The notes below the pieces were generated by a model. The model was not told the DNA's origin. It saw only the letters and a list, made by a program, of their open reading frames with translations, and searched no databases. A DNA stretch of 64,000 nucleotides from Actibacterium atlanticum (GTDB lineage: Bacteria > Pseudomonadota > Alphaproteobacteria > Rhodobacterales > Rhodobacteraceae), in the NCBI RefSeq assembly GCF_000671395.1, contig NZ_AQQY01000008.1:50146-114145 (forward strand). Reading direction: 5' to 3'. Positions 10,100 to 19,673 of the stretch are shown piece after piece. The position numbers were made by a program, and so were the translations under genes. Within the stretch, counting starts at the first letter, position 1. Every line of letters begins with the position of its first letter.

Positions 10100-11032
10100 A
10101 TGACCCAGAACGCCATCGAAATCGAAGCCCTGCGCAAGACCTATAATTCGCCCGGTCAGCCACCGAAAGAGGCGTTGAAGGGGATTGATCTGAATATCCC
10201 GAAAGGGTCGGTTTTTGGCTTGTTGGGGCCCAATGGGGCTGGCAAGTCCACCTTGATCAATATTCTGGCCGGATTGGTGGTGAAAACCTCGGGGCGGGTG
10301 AAAATCTGGGGCTTTGATCAGGATGTGAACCCGCGCCAGTCACGCGCGGCCATCGGGGTGATGCCCCAGGAACTGAACTTGGATGCGTTCTTTACCCCGC
10401 GCGGCACGCTGGAAGTGCAGGCAGGGCTGTACGGGGTGCCCAAAGCGCAGCGCCGCACGCAAGAGATTTTGCACACCATCGGGCTTGAGGACAAAGCCGA
10501 GGCCTATGCCCGCACCTTGTCAGGCGGGATGCAGCGGCGGCTGTTGCTGGGCAAGGCCCTGGTGCATAGCCCGCAGATTCTGGTGTTGGATGAACCCACC
10601 GCCGGTGTGGATGTCGGGTTGCGTCAGATGTTGTGGACCAACGTGCGCAAGCTGAACGAGCAGGGCATGACCATCATCCTGACGACCCACTATCTGGAAG
10701 AGGCCGAGGCGATGTGCGACGAGATCGCCATCATCAACCACGGCGAGGTCATCGTGCGCGACACCACCGAAAGCCTGCTGGCACAGATGGATGCCAAGAC
10801 GCTGGTCGTCACCCCCGAAGGGGATACCCCCGCGACTCTGGAGCTGCCGCCCGAGGTGCAGCTGGAACGCGCGCCCGGCGGCGTGCTGCGCCTGACCTAT
10901 CAACGCGGCGAGATCGCCACCGGGGCGGTGCTGGATCTGGTACGTAACGCGGGCATCACCCTGCGCGATGTCGCCACGGAAGAGGCGCGGCTGGAGGATG
11001 TTTTCGTGGAACTGACCAAATCGCGCAGCTGA
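10100..11032 (+). CDS. ABC-2 type transporter ATP-binding protein
   Basis: A 310-residue ATPase. Walker A GLLGPNGAGKST, Q-loop region VMPQELNLD, signature LSGGMQRRL, Walker B ILVLDEPTAGVD and switch His in TTHYLEEAEA are all present. The C-terminal 80 residues form the extension usual in NodI/YadG-type exporters (ending LEDVFVELTKSRS). These ATPases normally pair with an ABC-2 permease encoded next door; here the following gene is convergent and unrelated, so the permease must lie elsewhere. Confidence 0.93.
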   Translation: MTQNAIEIEALRKTYNSPGQPPKEALKGIDLNIPKGSVFGLLGPNGAGKSTLINILAGLVVKTSGRVKIWGFDQDVNPRQSRAAIGVMPQELNLDAFFTPRGTLEVQAGLYGVPKAQRRTQEILHTIGLEDKAEAYARTLSGGMQRRLLLGKALVHSPQILVLDEPTAGVDVGLRQMLWTNVRKLNEQGMTIILTTHYLEEAEAMCDEIAIINHGEVIVRDTTESLLAQMDAKTLVVTPEGDTPATLELPPEVQLERAPGGVLRLTYQRGEIATGAVLDLVRNAGITLRDVATEEARLEDVFVELTKSRS

Positions 11033-11040
11033 TCGGGCCC

Positions 11041-11736
11041 TTATTTCGCGATAAAACGCGCCCGTTCGGCCTCTAGCCCGCTGTAAACGGCAAGCGAAAC
11101 GGCCCGGCCCAGGGGCGTGGCAACCACGGCAAAAGGCAGGCTAGCGCATTGCATCTGTGTGGGCTCAATCAGGCCTGCCTCGTGCAGTGCGGACCATGCG
11201 GGGAAGTTCGGAACCTTTTGCGCCTTGGTGCATTGCTGGCTCCATTTGCGCGGGTCGCGTTTTACATAGGATCCGAATTTCTGTGACAACAGCATTAGGC
11301 TGCGCCCGCTGAGCTGGCTGATCAGAAACTCTTGATCCTGAGTCAGACCCGGCGCTTGGGGCCAGGGCAATATCTGATCTTTCAGCCCTTGCTCCATTGC
11401 GTGCACAAATGTCTGGCCTGCGTTGTTGCGCGTCAGCGTATAGGGTTTGCCGCTGCACTCTTGCGCCGCGACACTCAGCAGACCGGCCTGCAGGTAGTCA
11501 TAGAAATAGGAGCTGTTATCGAGCGTATTGCTACAACGCCACGACTCCTCGCTAAAGCTGGCTGCATATTCGGCAATGCGTTCGCCGCTGAGGGCGGACA
11601 GGTTTTGCAACTGCTTGGCGCTGAAATTTTCATGCCGCTTTGGCGCGCTGCCCAAAAGGCCAGAGTCGCCGCTGACCATGCTGAACACCGCAACGACAGC
11701 CAAAACCGCCCCGACAAAAAGGAAAAGTTTGTTCAT
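11041..11736 (-). CDS. Exported hypothetical protein with four cysteines
   Basis: A 231-residue protein I do not recognise. The N-terminus MNKLFLFVGAVLAVVAVFSM is a signal peptide or membrane anchor, so the rest is probably periplasmic. Four cysteines after the anchor (in WRCSNTL, AQECSGK, QQCTKA and MQCASL) could form two disulfides. It lies 61 bp downstream of the HIT gene on the same strand and may be the last gene of the GT14-HIT transcript. Its end is 8 bp from the convergent ABC ATPase. Confidence 0.7.
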   Translation of the reverse strand: MNKLFLFVGAVLAVVAVFSMVSGDSGLLGSAPKRHENFSAKQLQNLSALSGERIAEYAASFSEESWRCSNTLDNSSYFYDYLQAGLLSVAAQECSGKPYTLTRNNAGQTFVHAMEQGLKDQILPWPQAPGLTQDQEFLISQLSGRSLMLLSQKFGSYVKRDPRKWSQQCTKAQKVPNFPAWSALHEAGLIEPTQMQCASLPFAVVATPLGRAVSLAVYSGLEAERARFIAK

Positions 11737-11797
11737 TGAAATATGCGCCTGTGCCCTATGCGGCCCCGGGCAACTTGCGCCCGCCCAGGTTGCCGCT

Positions 11798-12178
11798 TTA
11801 GGCCGGTTTAACCAGCAGAGCGCCCATGTTGCGGCCGGCCAGAATGTGGAAATGCAGGTGCGGCACTTCTTGCATGCTGTCGGGGCCGGCGTTGGTGATC
11901 ACGCGGTAGCCGTTGCCGGTATCGGGGCTGACGCCAGCCTCTTTGCACACGCGCGCGACGGTGCGGTTGAAATCGAGGATTTCCGCATCCGAGGCTTCGG
12001 TGACGAAATGGTCGAAATTCACATAGGCGCCGCGCGGGATGACCAGAATGTGGTCGGGGGTCTGCGGGGCGATATCGCGAAAGGCCAGACAATGTTCGGT
12101 TTCCAGCACCGTGTCATTGGGGATCTCACCGCGCAGGATTTTGGCGAAAATGTTTTCCGTGTCATAGCTGTAAGCCAT
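11798..12178 (-). CDS. HIT family nucleotide-binding protein (HinT-like)
   Basis: A 126-residue histidine-triad protein with N-terminal NIFAKILRGEIPNDTV and the catalytic HxHxH motif HLHFHIL near the C-terminus. HinT-like enzymes hydrolyse nucleoside phosphoramidates and acyl-adenylates. Length and motif order are normal. It begins 8 bp after the glycosyltransferase gene on the same strand, so the two are likely one transcript. Confidence 0.95.
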   Translation of the reverse strand: MAYSYDTENIFAKILRGEIPNDTVLETEHCLAFRDIAPQTPDHILVIPRGAYVNFDHFVTEASDAEILDFNRTVARVCKEAGVSPDTGNGYRVITNAGPDSMQEVPHLHFHILAGRNMGALLVKPA

Positions 12179-12186
12179 TGTCTTCC

Positions 12187-13764
12187 TCAGTCTACGTATA
12201 GGTATTCAGTGCCCGCGATGCGCTGGGCTACTTCGGGGCTAATGTCCAGAAAACCGGACAGGGCGGCGGCGTTTTCGGTGGCGGTTTTGCGTTCTTCCAT
12301 GCGGAAATAGAACGGGAAGTCGGAATCCCGGATGCGTTCACTTTCAAACCGCATGTCATAGCGGATCGTCGGCAACAAGCGGTCGATGGTTTCGGGCGGC
12401 GTGCTTTCGCTGGCCAATCCAATCCGTGTGGCGTGGCCGATCAGGTAGTCATCGGTGAACTCGGTCCGGATTTCGAGCAGCTTGGTGGTCGAGCGGTCCG
12501 CGTAGAAATCCTGCATCAGGTCCAGGTTGCTGGGGTCCAGGCAGATGATCAGACGGTCGGTGTCATAATAGTCAAACAGCATCCGCATCAACGCGCGGCG
12601 GTGGCGGGTGCGTTTTTCCAGCGTGGTCTGAATGCCGCCCAGATCGGGCAGCGGGGTGGATTCTTCGTTGAACAGGTACTCGATCACCGGAACGTTGGTT
12701 TCCTTGCGGGTCTGTTCAATCAGTCGCTTGGCCACGTGCCACTTCTTGCAGGTGACAATCATTAGTTCGCGTTCGCGGCCCAGGCTTGATTCGGCCTCCC
12801 AGAACCGTTGGGCAAACCGGCGTCCCATCCGGCCACGCCCGGTCAGGAACTTGAACATCGACCGGCCTTCGTTCGAAATGTTGAACTGTTCCCCTTGCGA
12901 GGCATAGAGCGCGCCAAGCCGACGCTTGAGTTCTTTGGCCTCGGGCGAGATTTTGCGCGCGAACAGATAATCCTGACTCAGCAGCATATCGTAATGGTCG
13001 TTATAGAAGTTGGCTGGCATGCCATAGTCGGAAAAGACCAGGAAGGTCAGGGTGCGGCTGCTTAGCTCTTGTTCGGGAACCAGATGGCGCACGATGGTCT
13101 GAAAGAAGGTTTCATCCGGAATCCAGGTGGTGGAAAAGAACCGCATCACATCCTTACGTTTGCGGCAAAATTCCAGCACGGCCTCAATCGTACGGCGGCG
13201 CAGACACCACCATTGCGAGCCGATCATCACCTGCAGATCAGAGGGAATCTTACGATCCAGCCCCAGCCGTTTTTGCATTTTGTACGAGGTATAGAACCAC
13301 CATTTATGGGTGCGTTCGTTGAAGAAGTGGCGATAGAACAGCCGATCCCCCTTCATGCCCGTCTTGATCCAGTCGGATGCGAAGAAATCGAAGCTTTCGA
13401 TATAGTCCACATCTTTGGCATCCAGAAACTGATGCGCGTATTCGGCGGATTTCACCGGCATGCAGTCGCCCGACAACATGTAGAAATGCGTGGCCCGGGG
13501 AAACGCCTCTTCTGCGGCTTGCACGGCATAGAGCGTGGCCTGAACCAGAGACCATGCGCCCCAACCGCATTTGATGCGTTTCTTGGCGAACACCACGTTG
13601 GCATTGCCCCCCAGCGCCGACTGGATTTTATCGAAATGGGCCTTGTTGGCGCGGGCATCGAAGTGAATCGAAATGAAATCGCCCACGGCGGTTAACCGCT
13701 CCGCCTGCTGAATGATCGCATCGGGGTCTTTGTGACACAGCAAAATGTAGGCTATACGGGCCAT
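12187..13764 (-). CDS. GT14-family glycosyltransferase with C-terminal extension (DUF5928-like)
   Basis: A 525-residue protein. Residues 1-270 resemble beta-1,6-N-acetylglucosaminyltransferases of the Core-2/I-branching family GT14: start MARIAYILLCHKDPD, acceptor motif HFYMLSGDCMPVKSAEY, GSQWWCLRRRTIEAVLEF and the acidic WIPDETFFQTI. Residues 330-525 form a second domain, probably DUF5928, which in this bacterial group is fused to GT14. The role is likely in surface polysaccharide or glycan decoration. It is divergent from a sulfotransferase gene, which would fit a shared function in modified surface glycans. Confidence 0.85.
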   Translation of the reverse strand: MARIAYILLCHKDPDAIIQQAERLTAVGDFISIHFDARANKAHFDKIQSALGGNANVVFAKKRIKCGWGAWSLVQATLYAVQAAEEAFPRATHFYMLSGDCMPVKSAEYAHQFLDAKDVDYIESFDFFASDWIKTGMKGDRLFYRHFFNERTHKWWFYTSYKMQKRLGLDRKIPSDLQVMIGSQWWCLRRRTIEAVLEFCRKRKDVMRFFSTTWIPDETFFQTIVRHLVPEQELSSRTLTFLVFSDYGMPANFYNDHYDMLLSQDYLFARKISPEAKELKRRLGALYASQGEQFNISNEGRSMFKFLTGRGRMGRRFAQRFWEAESSLGRERELMIVTCKKWHVAKRLIEQTRKETNVPVIEYLFNEESTPLPDLGGIQTTLEKRTRHRRALMRMLFDYYDTDRLIICLDPSNLDLMQDFYADRSTTKLLEIRTEFTDDYLIGHATRIGLASESTPPETIDRLLPTIRYDMRFESERIRDSDFPFYFRMEERKTATENAAALSGFLDISPEVAQRIAGTEYLYVD

Positions 13765-13893
13765 TTAACGGGTCATACTCTGATTAATCTGCCTGTGGGT
13801 AACTTGATACAGTGAACACCCGTTGAATAAACAGGGTTTCTTTGCTTTTTTGTAGCAAAAGCCGCGCGTAGGCAGTCAAGGAGACGCGACAGT

Positions 13894-14712
13894 ATGGGAT
13901 TTCCCGGGACTTGGATGACCGAAAGTGAAAGCGTTGTGTATCGCGTCGTCCCGAAATGTGCCTGTTCGACCATCGGGCAGATCATGTTCTATTCGGATCA
14001 TGGCGAATTTTTCGATGGAGATATTCACGACGCCCAAGATGGGTTGCACAAGTGGTCGCTTGAGCACAGTCAGCCCAAAATTGAAAGCAATGTGAAAGCG
14101 CATAATTCTTATGCTTTCACCTGTGTACGCAATCCGTACACGCGAATTCTGAGCTCGTTCTTTGATAAGATTTGCGGGATTCAGCGCAACGGCCGCCGGT
14201 ATCGCGGCAATATGGTGCCCTTGCTGATCCAGCGGTACGGCATCGAAGTGGGCGACCCGGAGACCGGGTTTGAATTTGATCAGGTCCAGTCTTTCCGCCG
14301 CTTTTTGCTGTTCGCGCGCGATACCATCCGCTGGCGTCGCCCGATGGAGCCTGACATTCACTGGTCGGCCATGTCGGGGCATGTCTCGACCTTCATCGTG
14401 AATGGCGGACGGTATGACAAGATCATTCACACCGAGGCTTTCAATGACGGCATGCAACAGGTGATGGATGCGATTGAAACGCCGCAGGCGGTCGATCTGG
14501 GTGATATTCCGCGGTTCAACGAATCCGAAGGCCACGGCCCCAAGCGCGCCCACCCGGTTGAGGATTACTTCGACGATCTGTCGATGCATCTGGTCTATGA
14601 AATCTACAAGCGTGATTTCGACCTGTTCAAATATGATTTCGACAATCCGGGCAACAAGATGCCGATTGGAGAAATCGACCTGGACGAGGTCCACGCCAAA
14701 CTGGGCGAGTAA
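13894..14712 (+). CDS. Sulfotransferase family 2 protein
   Basis: A 272-residue cytoplasmic sulfotransferase. The PAPS 5'-phosphosulfate loop is VVPKCACSTIGQI (about residues 19-31) and the 3'-phosphate-binding region is FTCVRNPYTRILSSFFDK. This places it in the Sulfotransfer_2 family, whose members often act on carbohydrates. The start is preceded by AAGGAG. The 129-bp divergent gap with the GT14 gene contains a possible sigma-70-like TTGATA/ATAAAC pair at 13804-13832. Its end is 2 bp from the convergent aldehyde dehydrogenase. Confidence 0.88.
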   Translation: MGFPGTWMTESESVVYRVVPKCACSTIGQIMFYSDHGEFFDGDIHDAQDGLHKWSLEHSQPKIESNVKAHNSYAFTCVRNPYTRILSSFFDKICGIQRNGRRYRGNMVPLLIQRYGIEVGDPETGFEFDQVQSFRRFLLFARDTIRWRRPMEPDIHWSAMSGHVSTFIVNGGRYDKIIHTEAFNDGMQQVMDAIETPQAVDLGDIPRFNESEGHGPKRAHPVEDYFDDLSMHLVYEIYKRDFDLFKYDFDNPGNKMPIGEIDLDEVHAKLGE

Positions 14713-14714
14713 GG

Positions 14715-17072
14715 TTACTCGCCGTAGGGCACCCAGATGTTTTTGACCTCGGTCGCGGCTTGTAAAAAGGCGCGGCCTTCGCCCGCAGCGTTGAACCAGT
14801 CGCGGGTGCGGGCGTTGTTCACCCAAGTGCGTTTCAGGTTGCCTGCGGCCTCGCGCTCAATGGTTTTTGACAGGTCGGTGGACGAAAAGCTCCAGACGGC
14901 GTCCAGATTCATATGTGCGGCCATGGGCGCGGCAAGTTCCGCGTGGCTGCCGGTGACGATGTTCACCACACCTGCGGGCAGGTCCGAGGTTTCCAGCACC
15001 TGATAGAAATCAGTTGCGGCCAGCGGGAAAGGTTCTGACGGGATCAGAACACAGGCGTTGCCCATGGCAATCGCCGGGGCCATGACCGACACCAGCCCAA
15101 GCAGCGGCAGATCATCGGGGCAGAGCGCGCCGATCACCCCAACTGGTTCGTTCATCGCCATGGCGACGCCGCGCAGGGGCACGCCGTGCACCGCGCCGTC
15201 AAACTTGTCGGCCCAGGCGCCATAGGTGAACAGGCGGGCGATGGCGGCGTCGACCTCGGCCTTGGCGGTTTTGCCGTGCTGGCCGGTCAGATCACTGATC
15301 CGATCCGCGAATTCAGTGCGGCGGGCCGAGAGGTTTTCGGCGATGTAATACAGGATCTGTGCGCGCAGATGCGCGGTGGTCTTGGCCCAGCTGCGCGCGC
15401 TGTTGGCGGCCTCAACCGCGTTGCGGATGTCCTTGCGACTGCCCAGCCCCATATGGCCCAAAAGCCGCCCGCGCGGGGTATAGACCGCGCGGGAATAGCC
15501 GCCATCGGGGCGGGCCTGCTTGCCGCCGATGAACAGCTTGGCGGTGCGGTCCAGCGGGTCGGCGACCTCGGGCTCTTCGGGTTTTGAATGCGGCAGGATG
15601 GGTTTGAGAGGTTTGGTCGGATGATCGGGTTTCAGATAAGCCTGCAAGCCTTCCCACCCGCCTTCGCGGCCAAAACCGCTTTCGCGCATGCCGCCAAATC
15701 CGGCGGCGGCGTCGAACATGTTGGTGCCATTGACCCAAACCACGCCCGCAACCAGTTTGGGCGCGATATCAAGCGCCAGATTGACGTTTTCGGACCACAC
15801 AGACGCCGCCAGCCCATAGCGGGTGTTGTTGGCCAGTTGCACCGCCTCGGCCGGGGTGCGGAAAGTGCAGCCGACCAGAACGGGGCCAAAGATTTCCTCC
15901 TGCATCAATGCGTCTGACGGGGCCAGCCCCGTGATCAGGGTGGGGGGATAGTAGCAGCCGGTTTCGGGCAAGGGACAGGCGGCGCGATAGGTGTCGCCGC
16001 CCGTGTTGGCGTCGACCATATGCGTGACGCGTTGCTGTTGCACCGGGTCGACCAGCGCGCCGACGTCGATGCATTTGTCCAGCGGGTCGCCGATGCGCAG
16101 CTTGTCCATCCGGGCGCGCAGTTTGGCATAGAACGCATCAGCCACGCCTTCCTGCACCAACAAGCGCGACCCGGCGCAACAAACCTGACCCTGATTGAAC
16201 CAGATCGCATCGACCAGACCCTCGACCGCTGAATCCAGATCGGCATCATCAAACACGATATAGGGGGATTTGCCGCCAAGTTCTAAGGTCAGCGCCTTGC
16301 CCGACCCGGCGGTGGCTGCGCGGATGGCGCGGCCCACCTGTGTGGAGCCGGTAAAGGCGATTTTGTCGATGCCCTTGTGGTTCACGATCATCTCGCCCAC
16401 CGCGCCGTCGCCCGTGACGATGTTGACGACGCCCTTTGGCAAGCCCGCCTCGCGGCAGATGTCGGCAAACAGCAAAGCGGTCAGCGAGGTGTATTCGGCA
16501 GGCTTCAGCACCACCGTATTGCCCGCCGCCAAGGCGGGGGCGACCTTCCATGCCAGCATCAACAGCGGGAAGTTCCACGGGATGATCTGGCCGCACACGC
16601 CAAGGGGCGCGTGGCCGGGCAGTTCGCTGTCGATCAGCTGTGCCAGCCCGGCGTGGTAATAGAAATGCCGCGCCACCAAGGGCACGTCGATATCGCGGCT
16701 TTCGCGGATCGGTTTGCCGTTGTCGAGGGTTTCGAGCACCGCGAAAAGCCGTGCGTGTTTTTGCACCAATCGCGCCAGCGCATAGAGGTATTTCGCGCGT
16801 TCATGGCCCGGGCGTTTGGACCAGCGGCCAAAGGCTTTGCGGGCTGCGGTGACGGCGGCGTCGACATCGCTTTGCGTGGCGTGTGTCAGGGTTGCGAGAA
16901 CCTCGCCCGTGGCGGGGTTACGGCTTTCGAACCCATCCGCCGGCGCCGTCATCGCGCCGTCGATGAAATGGCCAAACCGGTCGCCGCCATCCACCAGCCA
17001 GGCCAAAGCCTCGGCCGCGCTTTCGGGGGCGGTGCCGTAATCCATGCTGTCGAAAATCTCGGAAACGGTCAT
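14715..17072 (-). CDS. Double aldehyde dehydrogenase, second half inactive
   Basis: A 785-residue protein. Residues 1-490 are a complete NAD(P)-dependent aldehyde dehydrogenase: PWNFPLLMLAWKVAPALAAG, FTGSTQVGRAI, catalytic Glu in LTLELGGKSPY and catalytic Cys in FNQGQVCCAGSR. Residues 510-785 repeat the ALDH N-terminal (coenzyme-binding) half but lack the Glu and Cys motifs. The double form is known in alphaproteobacteria next to deoC, as here (4-bp gap). The expected job is oxidation of the acetaldehyde released by DeoC to acetate. Confidence 0.93.
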   Translation of the reverse strand: MTVSEIFDSMDYGTAPESAAEALAWLVDGGDRFGHFIDGAMTAPADGFESRNPATGEVLATLTHATQSDVDAAVTAARKAFGRWSKRPGHERAKYLYALARLVQKHARLFAVLETLDNGKPIRESRDIDVPLVARHFYYHAGLAQLIDSELPGHAPLGVCGQIIPWNFPLLMLAWKVAPALAAGNTVVLKPAEYTSLTALLFADICREAGLPKGVVNIVTGDGAVGEMIVNHKGIDKIAFTGSTQVGRAIRAATAGSGKALTLELGGKSPYIVFDDADLDSAVEGLVDAIWFNQGQVCCAGSRLLVQEGVADAFYAKLRARMDKLRIGDPLDKCIDVGALVDPVQQQRVTHMVDANTGGDTYRAACPLPETGCYYPPTLITGLAPSDALMQEEIFGPVLVGCTFRTPAEAVQLANNTRYGLAASVWSENVNLALDIAPKLVAGVVWVNGTNMFDAAAGFGGMRESGFGREGGWEGLQAYLKPDHPTKPLKPILPHSKPEEPEVADPLDRTAKLFIGGKQARPDGGYSRAVYTPRGRLLGHMGLGSRKDIRNAVEAANSARSWAKTTAHLRAQILYYIAENLSARRTEFADRISDLTGQHGKTAKAEVDAAIARLFTYGAWADKFDGAVHGVPLRGVAMAMNEPVGVIGALCPDDLPLLGLVSVMAPAIAMGNACVLIPSEPFPLAATDFYQVLETSDLPAGVVNIVTGSHAELAAPMAAHMNLDAVWSFSSTDLSKTIEREAAGNLKRTWVNNARTRDWFNAAGEGRAFLQAATEVKNIWVPYGE

Positions 17073-17076
17073 ATCG

Positions 17077-18087
17077 TTATCCCATCGCGTGGCGGTAGTT
17101 GGCGGAATAGGCGCCGGTCACGTGGTGTTCCAGCTGGCGCTCGATATCGCCCAACAGGCTGGAGGCGCCAAAGCGGAACAGGTCGGGTTGCATCCAGCGG
17201 GTGCCCAGTTCCTCTTTGAGCAAGGACAGATAGACCAGCGCATCCTTGGCTTTGGAGATCCCGCCCGCCGGTTTATAGCCCACCATGTGCCCGGTGCGTT
17301 GGTGGTAGTCGCGGATGGCGCGCATCATCACCAGACTGACGGGCAGGGTGGCGTTGACGCTTTCCTTGCCGGTTGAGGTCTTTATGAAATCGGCCCCGGC
17401 CATCATGCACACAAGGCTGGCGCGGGCGACATTGCGCAGGCTGCCAAGTTCACCGGTGGCCAAAATGGCCTTTACATGGGCGTCGCCGCAGGCCTCGCGA
17501 AAGGCGCGCATTTCGTCATAAAGCGTTTGCCAGTTGCCGGTCAGCACATGGCGGCGGCTGATCACGATGTCGATTTCTGCGGCCCCGGCTTTGACGCTTT
17601 CGCGGATTTCCTGCACGCGCAGCGCAAAGGGGGACAGGCCCGCCGGAAACCCGGTGGATACGGCGGCAACGGGGATGTTCGTGCCCGCAAGTGCGGCCAC
17701 TGCTGTTTCGACCATGTCGTGGTACACGCAAACTGCGCCGGTGGTGATCGGGCCCATGCCCACGGCATCCAGCAGATCAGCGCGCACAGGTTGGCGCGCC
17801 TTGGCGCATAGGCGCCGGACGCGCCCGACTGTGTCGTCACCCGACAGGGTGGTCAGGTCGATCAGGGTTACGGCTTTCAGAAGCCACGCCGCCTGATAGT
17901 CTTTCTTAACCGACCGCCGCCCCGGCAGGGTTTTGGCGCGCCGTTCAATCGCCGAGGTGTTGGCCTGCGCAGCCATGACCCAATCCATATCCAGCGGCAG
18001 GCCCGGGTTTCGGGTCAGCGTCACTTGCGGCAGCTTGGTCGTTTGCTCGGATGTTGGGGTCATCGCGGTGGTTTTGGTCTGGGGCAT
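17077..18087 (-). CDS. deoC: Deoxyribose-phosphate aldolase
   Basis: A 336-residue aldolase cleaving 2-deoxyribose 5-phosphate to glyceraldehyde 3-phosphate and acetaldehyde in deoxynucleoside catabolism. The Schiff-base lysine lies in ADFIKTSTGKE; the second lysine is in MVGYKPAGGI; the Asp of the relay is in GAAEIDIVI. The longer N-terminus (about 80 residues before the barrel) is usual for this subfamily. I placed the start at 18087 because it has a GGGAGG ribosome binding site; the frame remains open 18 codons further upstream. It leads an operon with the aldehyde dehydrogenase. Confidence 0.95.
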   Translation of the reverse strand: MPQTKTTAMTPTSEQTTKLPQVTLTRNPGLPLDMDWVMAAQANTSAIERRAKTLPGRRSVKKDYQAAWLLKAVTLIDLTTLSGDDTVGRVRRLCAKARQPVRADLLDAVGMGPITTGAVCVYHDMVETAVAALAGTNIPVAAVSTGFPAGLSPFALRVQEIRESVKAGAAEIDIVISRRHVLTGNWQTLYDEMRAFREACGDAHVKAILATGELGSLRNVARASLVCMMAGADFIKTSTGKESVNATLPVSLVMMRAIRDYHQRTGHMVGYKPAGGISKAKDALVYLSLLKEELGTRWMQPDLFRFGASSLLGDIERQLEHHVTGAYSANYRHAMG

Positions 18088-18152
18088 CTGCGCCTCCCTG
18101 CGCTTGGCCGTGAGGGTGGCATGGGTGTAAAGGCTTGGCAACCGGGCGCGGC

Positions 18153-18491
18153 TTAGAGCGTCAGGAAATAGTCGTCATGATCGCGCCAATAAGCTTCGAG
18201 CGACGCAAGGTCATCCACCCAGACACGCCGCATTCGCGCAGCATAGATATCCGCCCCCAGCAGTGCGGCCAGTCGATAGGCCCGCTGAGCAGCCGGGTAA
18301 GAGGGGCTTTGTGGCAGGTACATCGATTCAATGGCTGATGCGGCTGCGGTCAGCGCGAAGGCCAGTTCATGCACCGATGATTCAGGGTAGGCCCGCACCA
18401 TATCACGCACCACGTCCCGCCAGCCGTCATCCCGTGAAACGAGGGCTTCGATGATGGCTTCAATCATGCTGTCTGTGTCACGCGCCGACAT
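18153..18491 (-). CDS. Hypothetical protein, 112 residues
   Basis: A small soluble, mostly helical protein (MSARDTDSMIEAIIEALVSR ... ending WRDHDDYFLTL) with no motif I recognise. It lies 65 bp upstream of deoC on the same strand and could be the first gene of that transcript. The divergent RND operon begins 213 bp away. The start may alternatively be at the second Met (residue 9). Confidence 0.6.
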   Translation of the reverse strand: MSARDTDSMIEAIIEALVSRDDGWRDVVRDMVRAYPESSVHELAFALTAAASAIESMYLPQSPSYPAAQRAYRLAALLGADIYAARMRRVWVDDLASLEAYWRDHDDYFLTL

Positions 18492-18704
18492 CGGCCATAC
18501 TCTTCATTACCCGCGCGCCAAATGCGGCCCGCACCCGGTATTTATTAGAGTTAACGGCACGAAAGGTCGAGTAAGGCTTTATGGGCACGGCGCAGCGCGG
18601 CTCTAGACAAATTCCATATAATGAATATATAGCCTGGCAGATTGCTGCCATGGTAACAAAAGGGCACCATTTGCAATGGATTTCAGGGCAGAAGGAGATC
18701 ACCG

Positions 18705-19673
18705 ATGCTGAGACTAATTTTGACCCTAGTATTTTTGACGGGCAGCGGCGCGTATGGGGATGTTTTTCAGCTGCAACCCACGTCAATCACCGAATGGAAG
18801 GCCGTTTACGGAGAGGTCGAGCCGCGCGATCTGGTTCCGGCTCGGGCGCGGATTGGCGGCACAATCGTCGCGCTGGAAGTCACCGAGGGCGACCGCGTGG
18901 CCGAGGGCGCGCGGATTGCTGTTGTGGTGGATGACAAGCTGGTCTTTCAACAAGAAGCGGTGGATGCGCAGTTGGCCGGGCTGACCACGCAACTTGCCAC
19001 GGCACAGGCTGATCTGGAGCGCGGTGAATCCTTGCGGGAACGCGGTGTGATCACGGTGCAGCGATTGGATCAGCTGCGCACGGCGGTGGATGTGCTTGAA
19101 AACAATATAAAATCAGCGCAGGCCGAACGGTTGGTTCTGGAGCAACGCGTGGCCGAAGGTGCCGTGTTGTCGCCGGTGAACGGGGTGGTGTTGAGTGTGC
19201 CGGTGGCCCGTGGATCTGTTATTAACCCCGGTGAGCCGATTGCCCAGATTGCCGGGGGCGGCGTGTTCTTGCGGTTGGCCCTGCCCGAACGCCATGCTGA
19301 CAGCCTGACCGAAGGGGACCAGATTGAACTGGGCACCCAAGCCGGGGGGGCACAGGGCACTCTGGTAAAGCTTTATCCTCAGATTGAGGCGGGCAGGGTG
19401 TTGGCCGATGTCGAAGTTCCCGATCTGGATGCGCGGTTCATCGGGCGCCGTCTGCCGGTGCGCGTGCCTGTGGCACAACGCGCGGCGCTGATGGTGCCGG
19501 TTGCGGCTGTCTCGCAGCTGGGTGGATTGGATTTTGTCACCATTGAAACACACGGGGATCAGGTGCAGCGCACCGTTGTTCCGGGCCGCACCGTGATGAT
19601 TGACGGGCATGCGCATCGGGAAATTTTGAGCGGCCTGCGCGCCGGAGACATGGTGGTGACGCCCGATGAGTGA
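18705..19673 (+). CDS. RND efflux periplasmic adaptor subunit
   Basis: A 322-residue membrane fusion protein. It has a signal peptide (MLRLILTLVFLTGSGAYG), a split lipoyl domain (RIGGTIVALEVTEGDRVAEG and GAVLSPVNGVVLSVPVARG) around an alpha-helical hairpin (about residues 85-150), and beta-barrel/membrane-proximal domains. It links the inner-membrane pump to an outer-membrane channel. An AAGGAG site precedes the start, and the gene overlaps the pump gene by 8 nt. The AT-rich leader 18580-18700 probably carries the promoter; no regulator gene is adjacent. Confidence 0.93.
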   Translation: MLRLILTLVFLTGSGAYGDVFQLQPTSITEWKAVYGEVEPRDLVPARARIGGTIVALEVTEGDRVAEGARIAVVVDDKLVFQQEAVDAQLAGLTTQLATAQADLERGESLRERGVITVQRLDQLRTAVDVLENNIKSAQAERLVLEQRVAEGAVLSPVNGVVLSVPVARGSVINPGEPIAQIAGGGVFLRLALPERHADSLTEGDQIELGTQAGGAQGTLVKLYPQIEAGRVLADVEVPDLDARFIGRRLPVRVPVAQRAALMVPVAAVSQLGGLDFVTIETHGDQVQRTVVPGRTVMIDGHAHREILSGLRAGDMVVTPDE

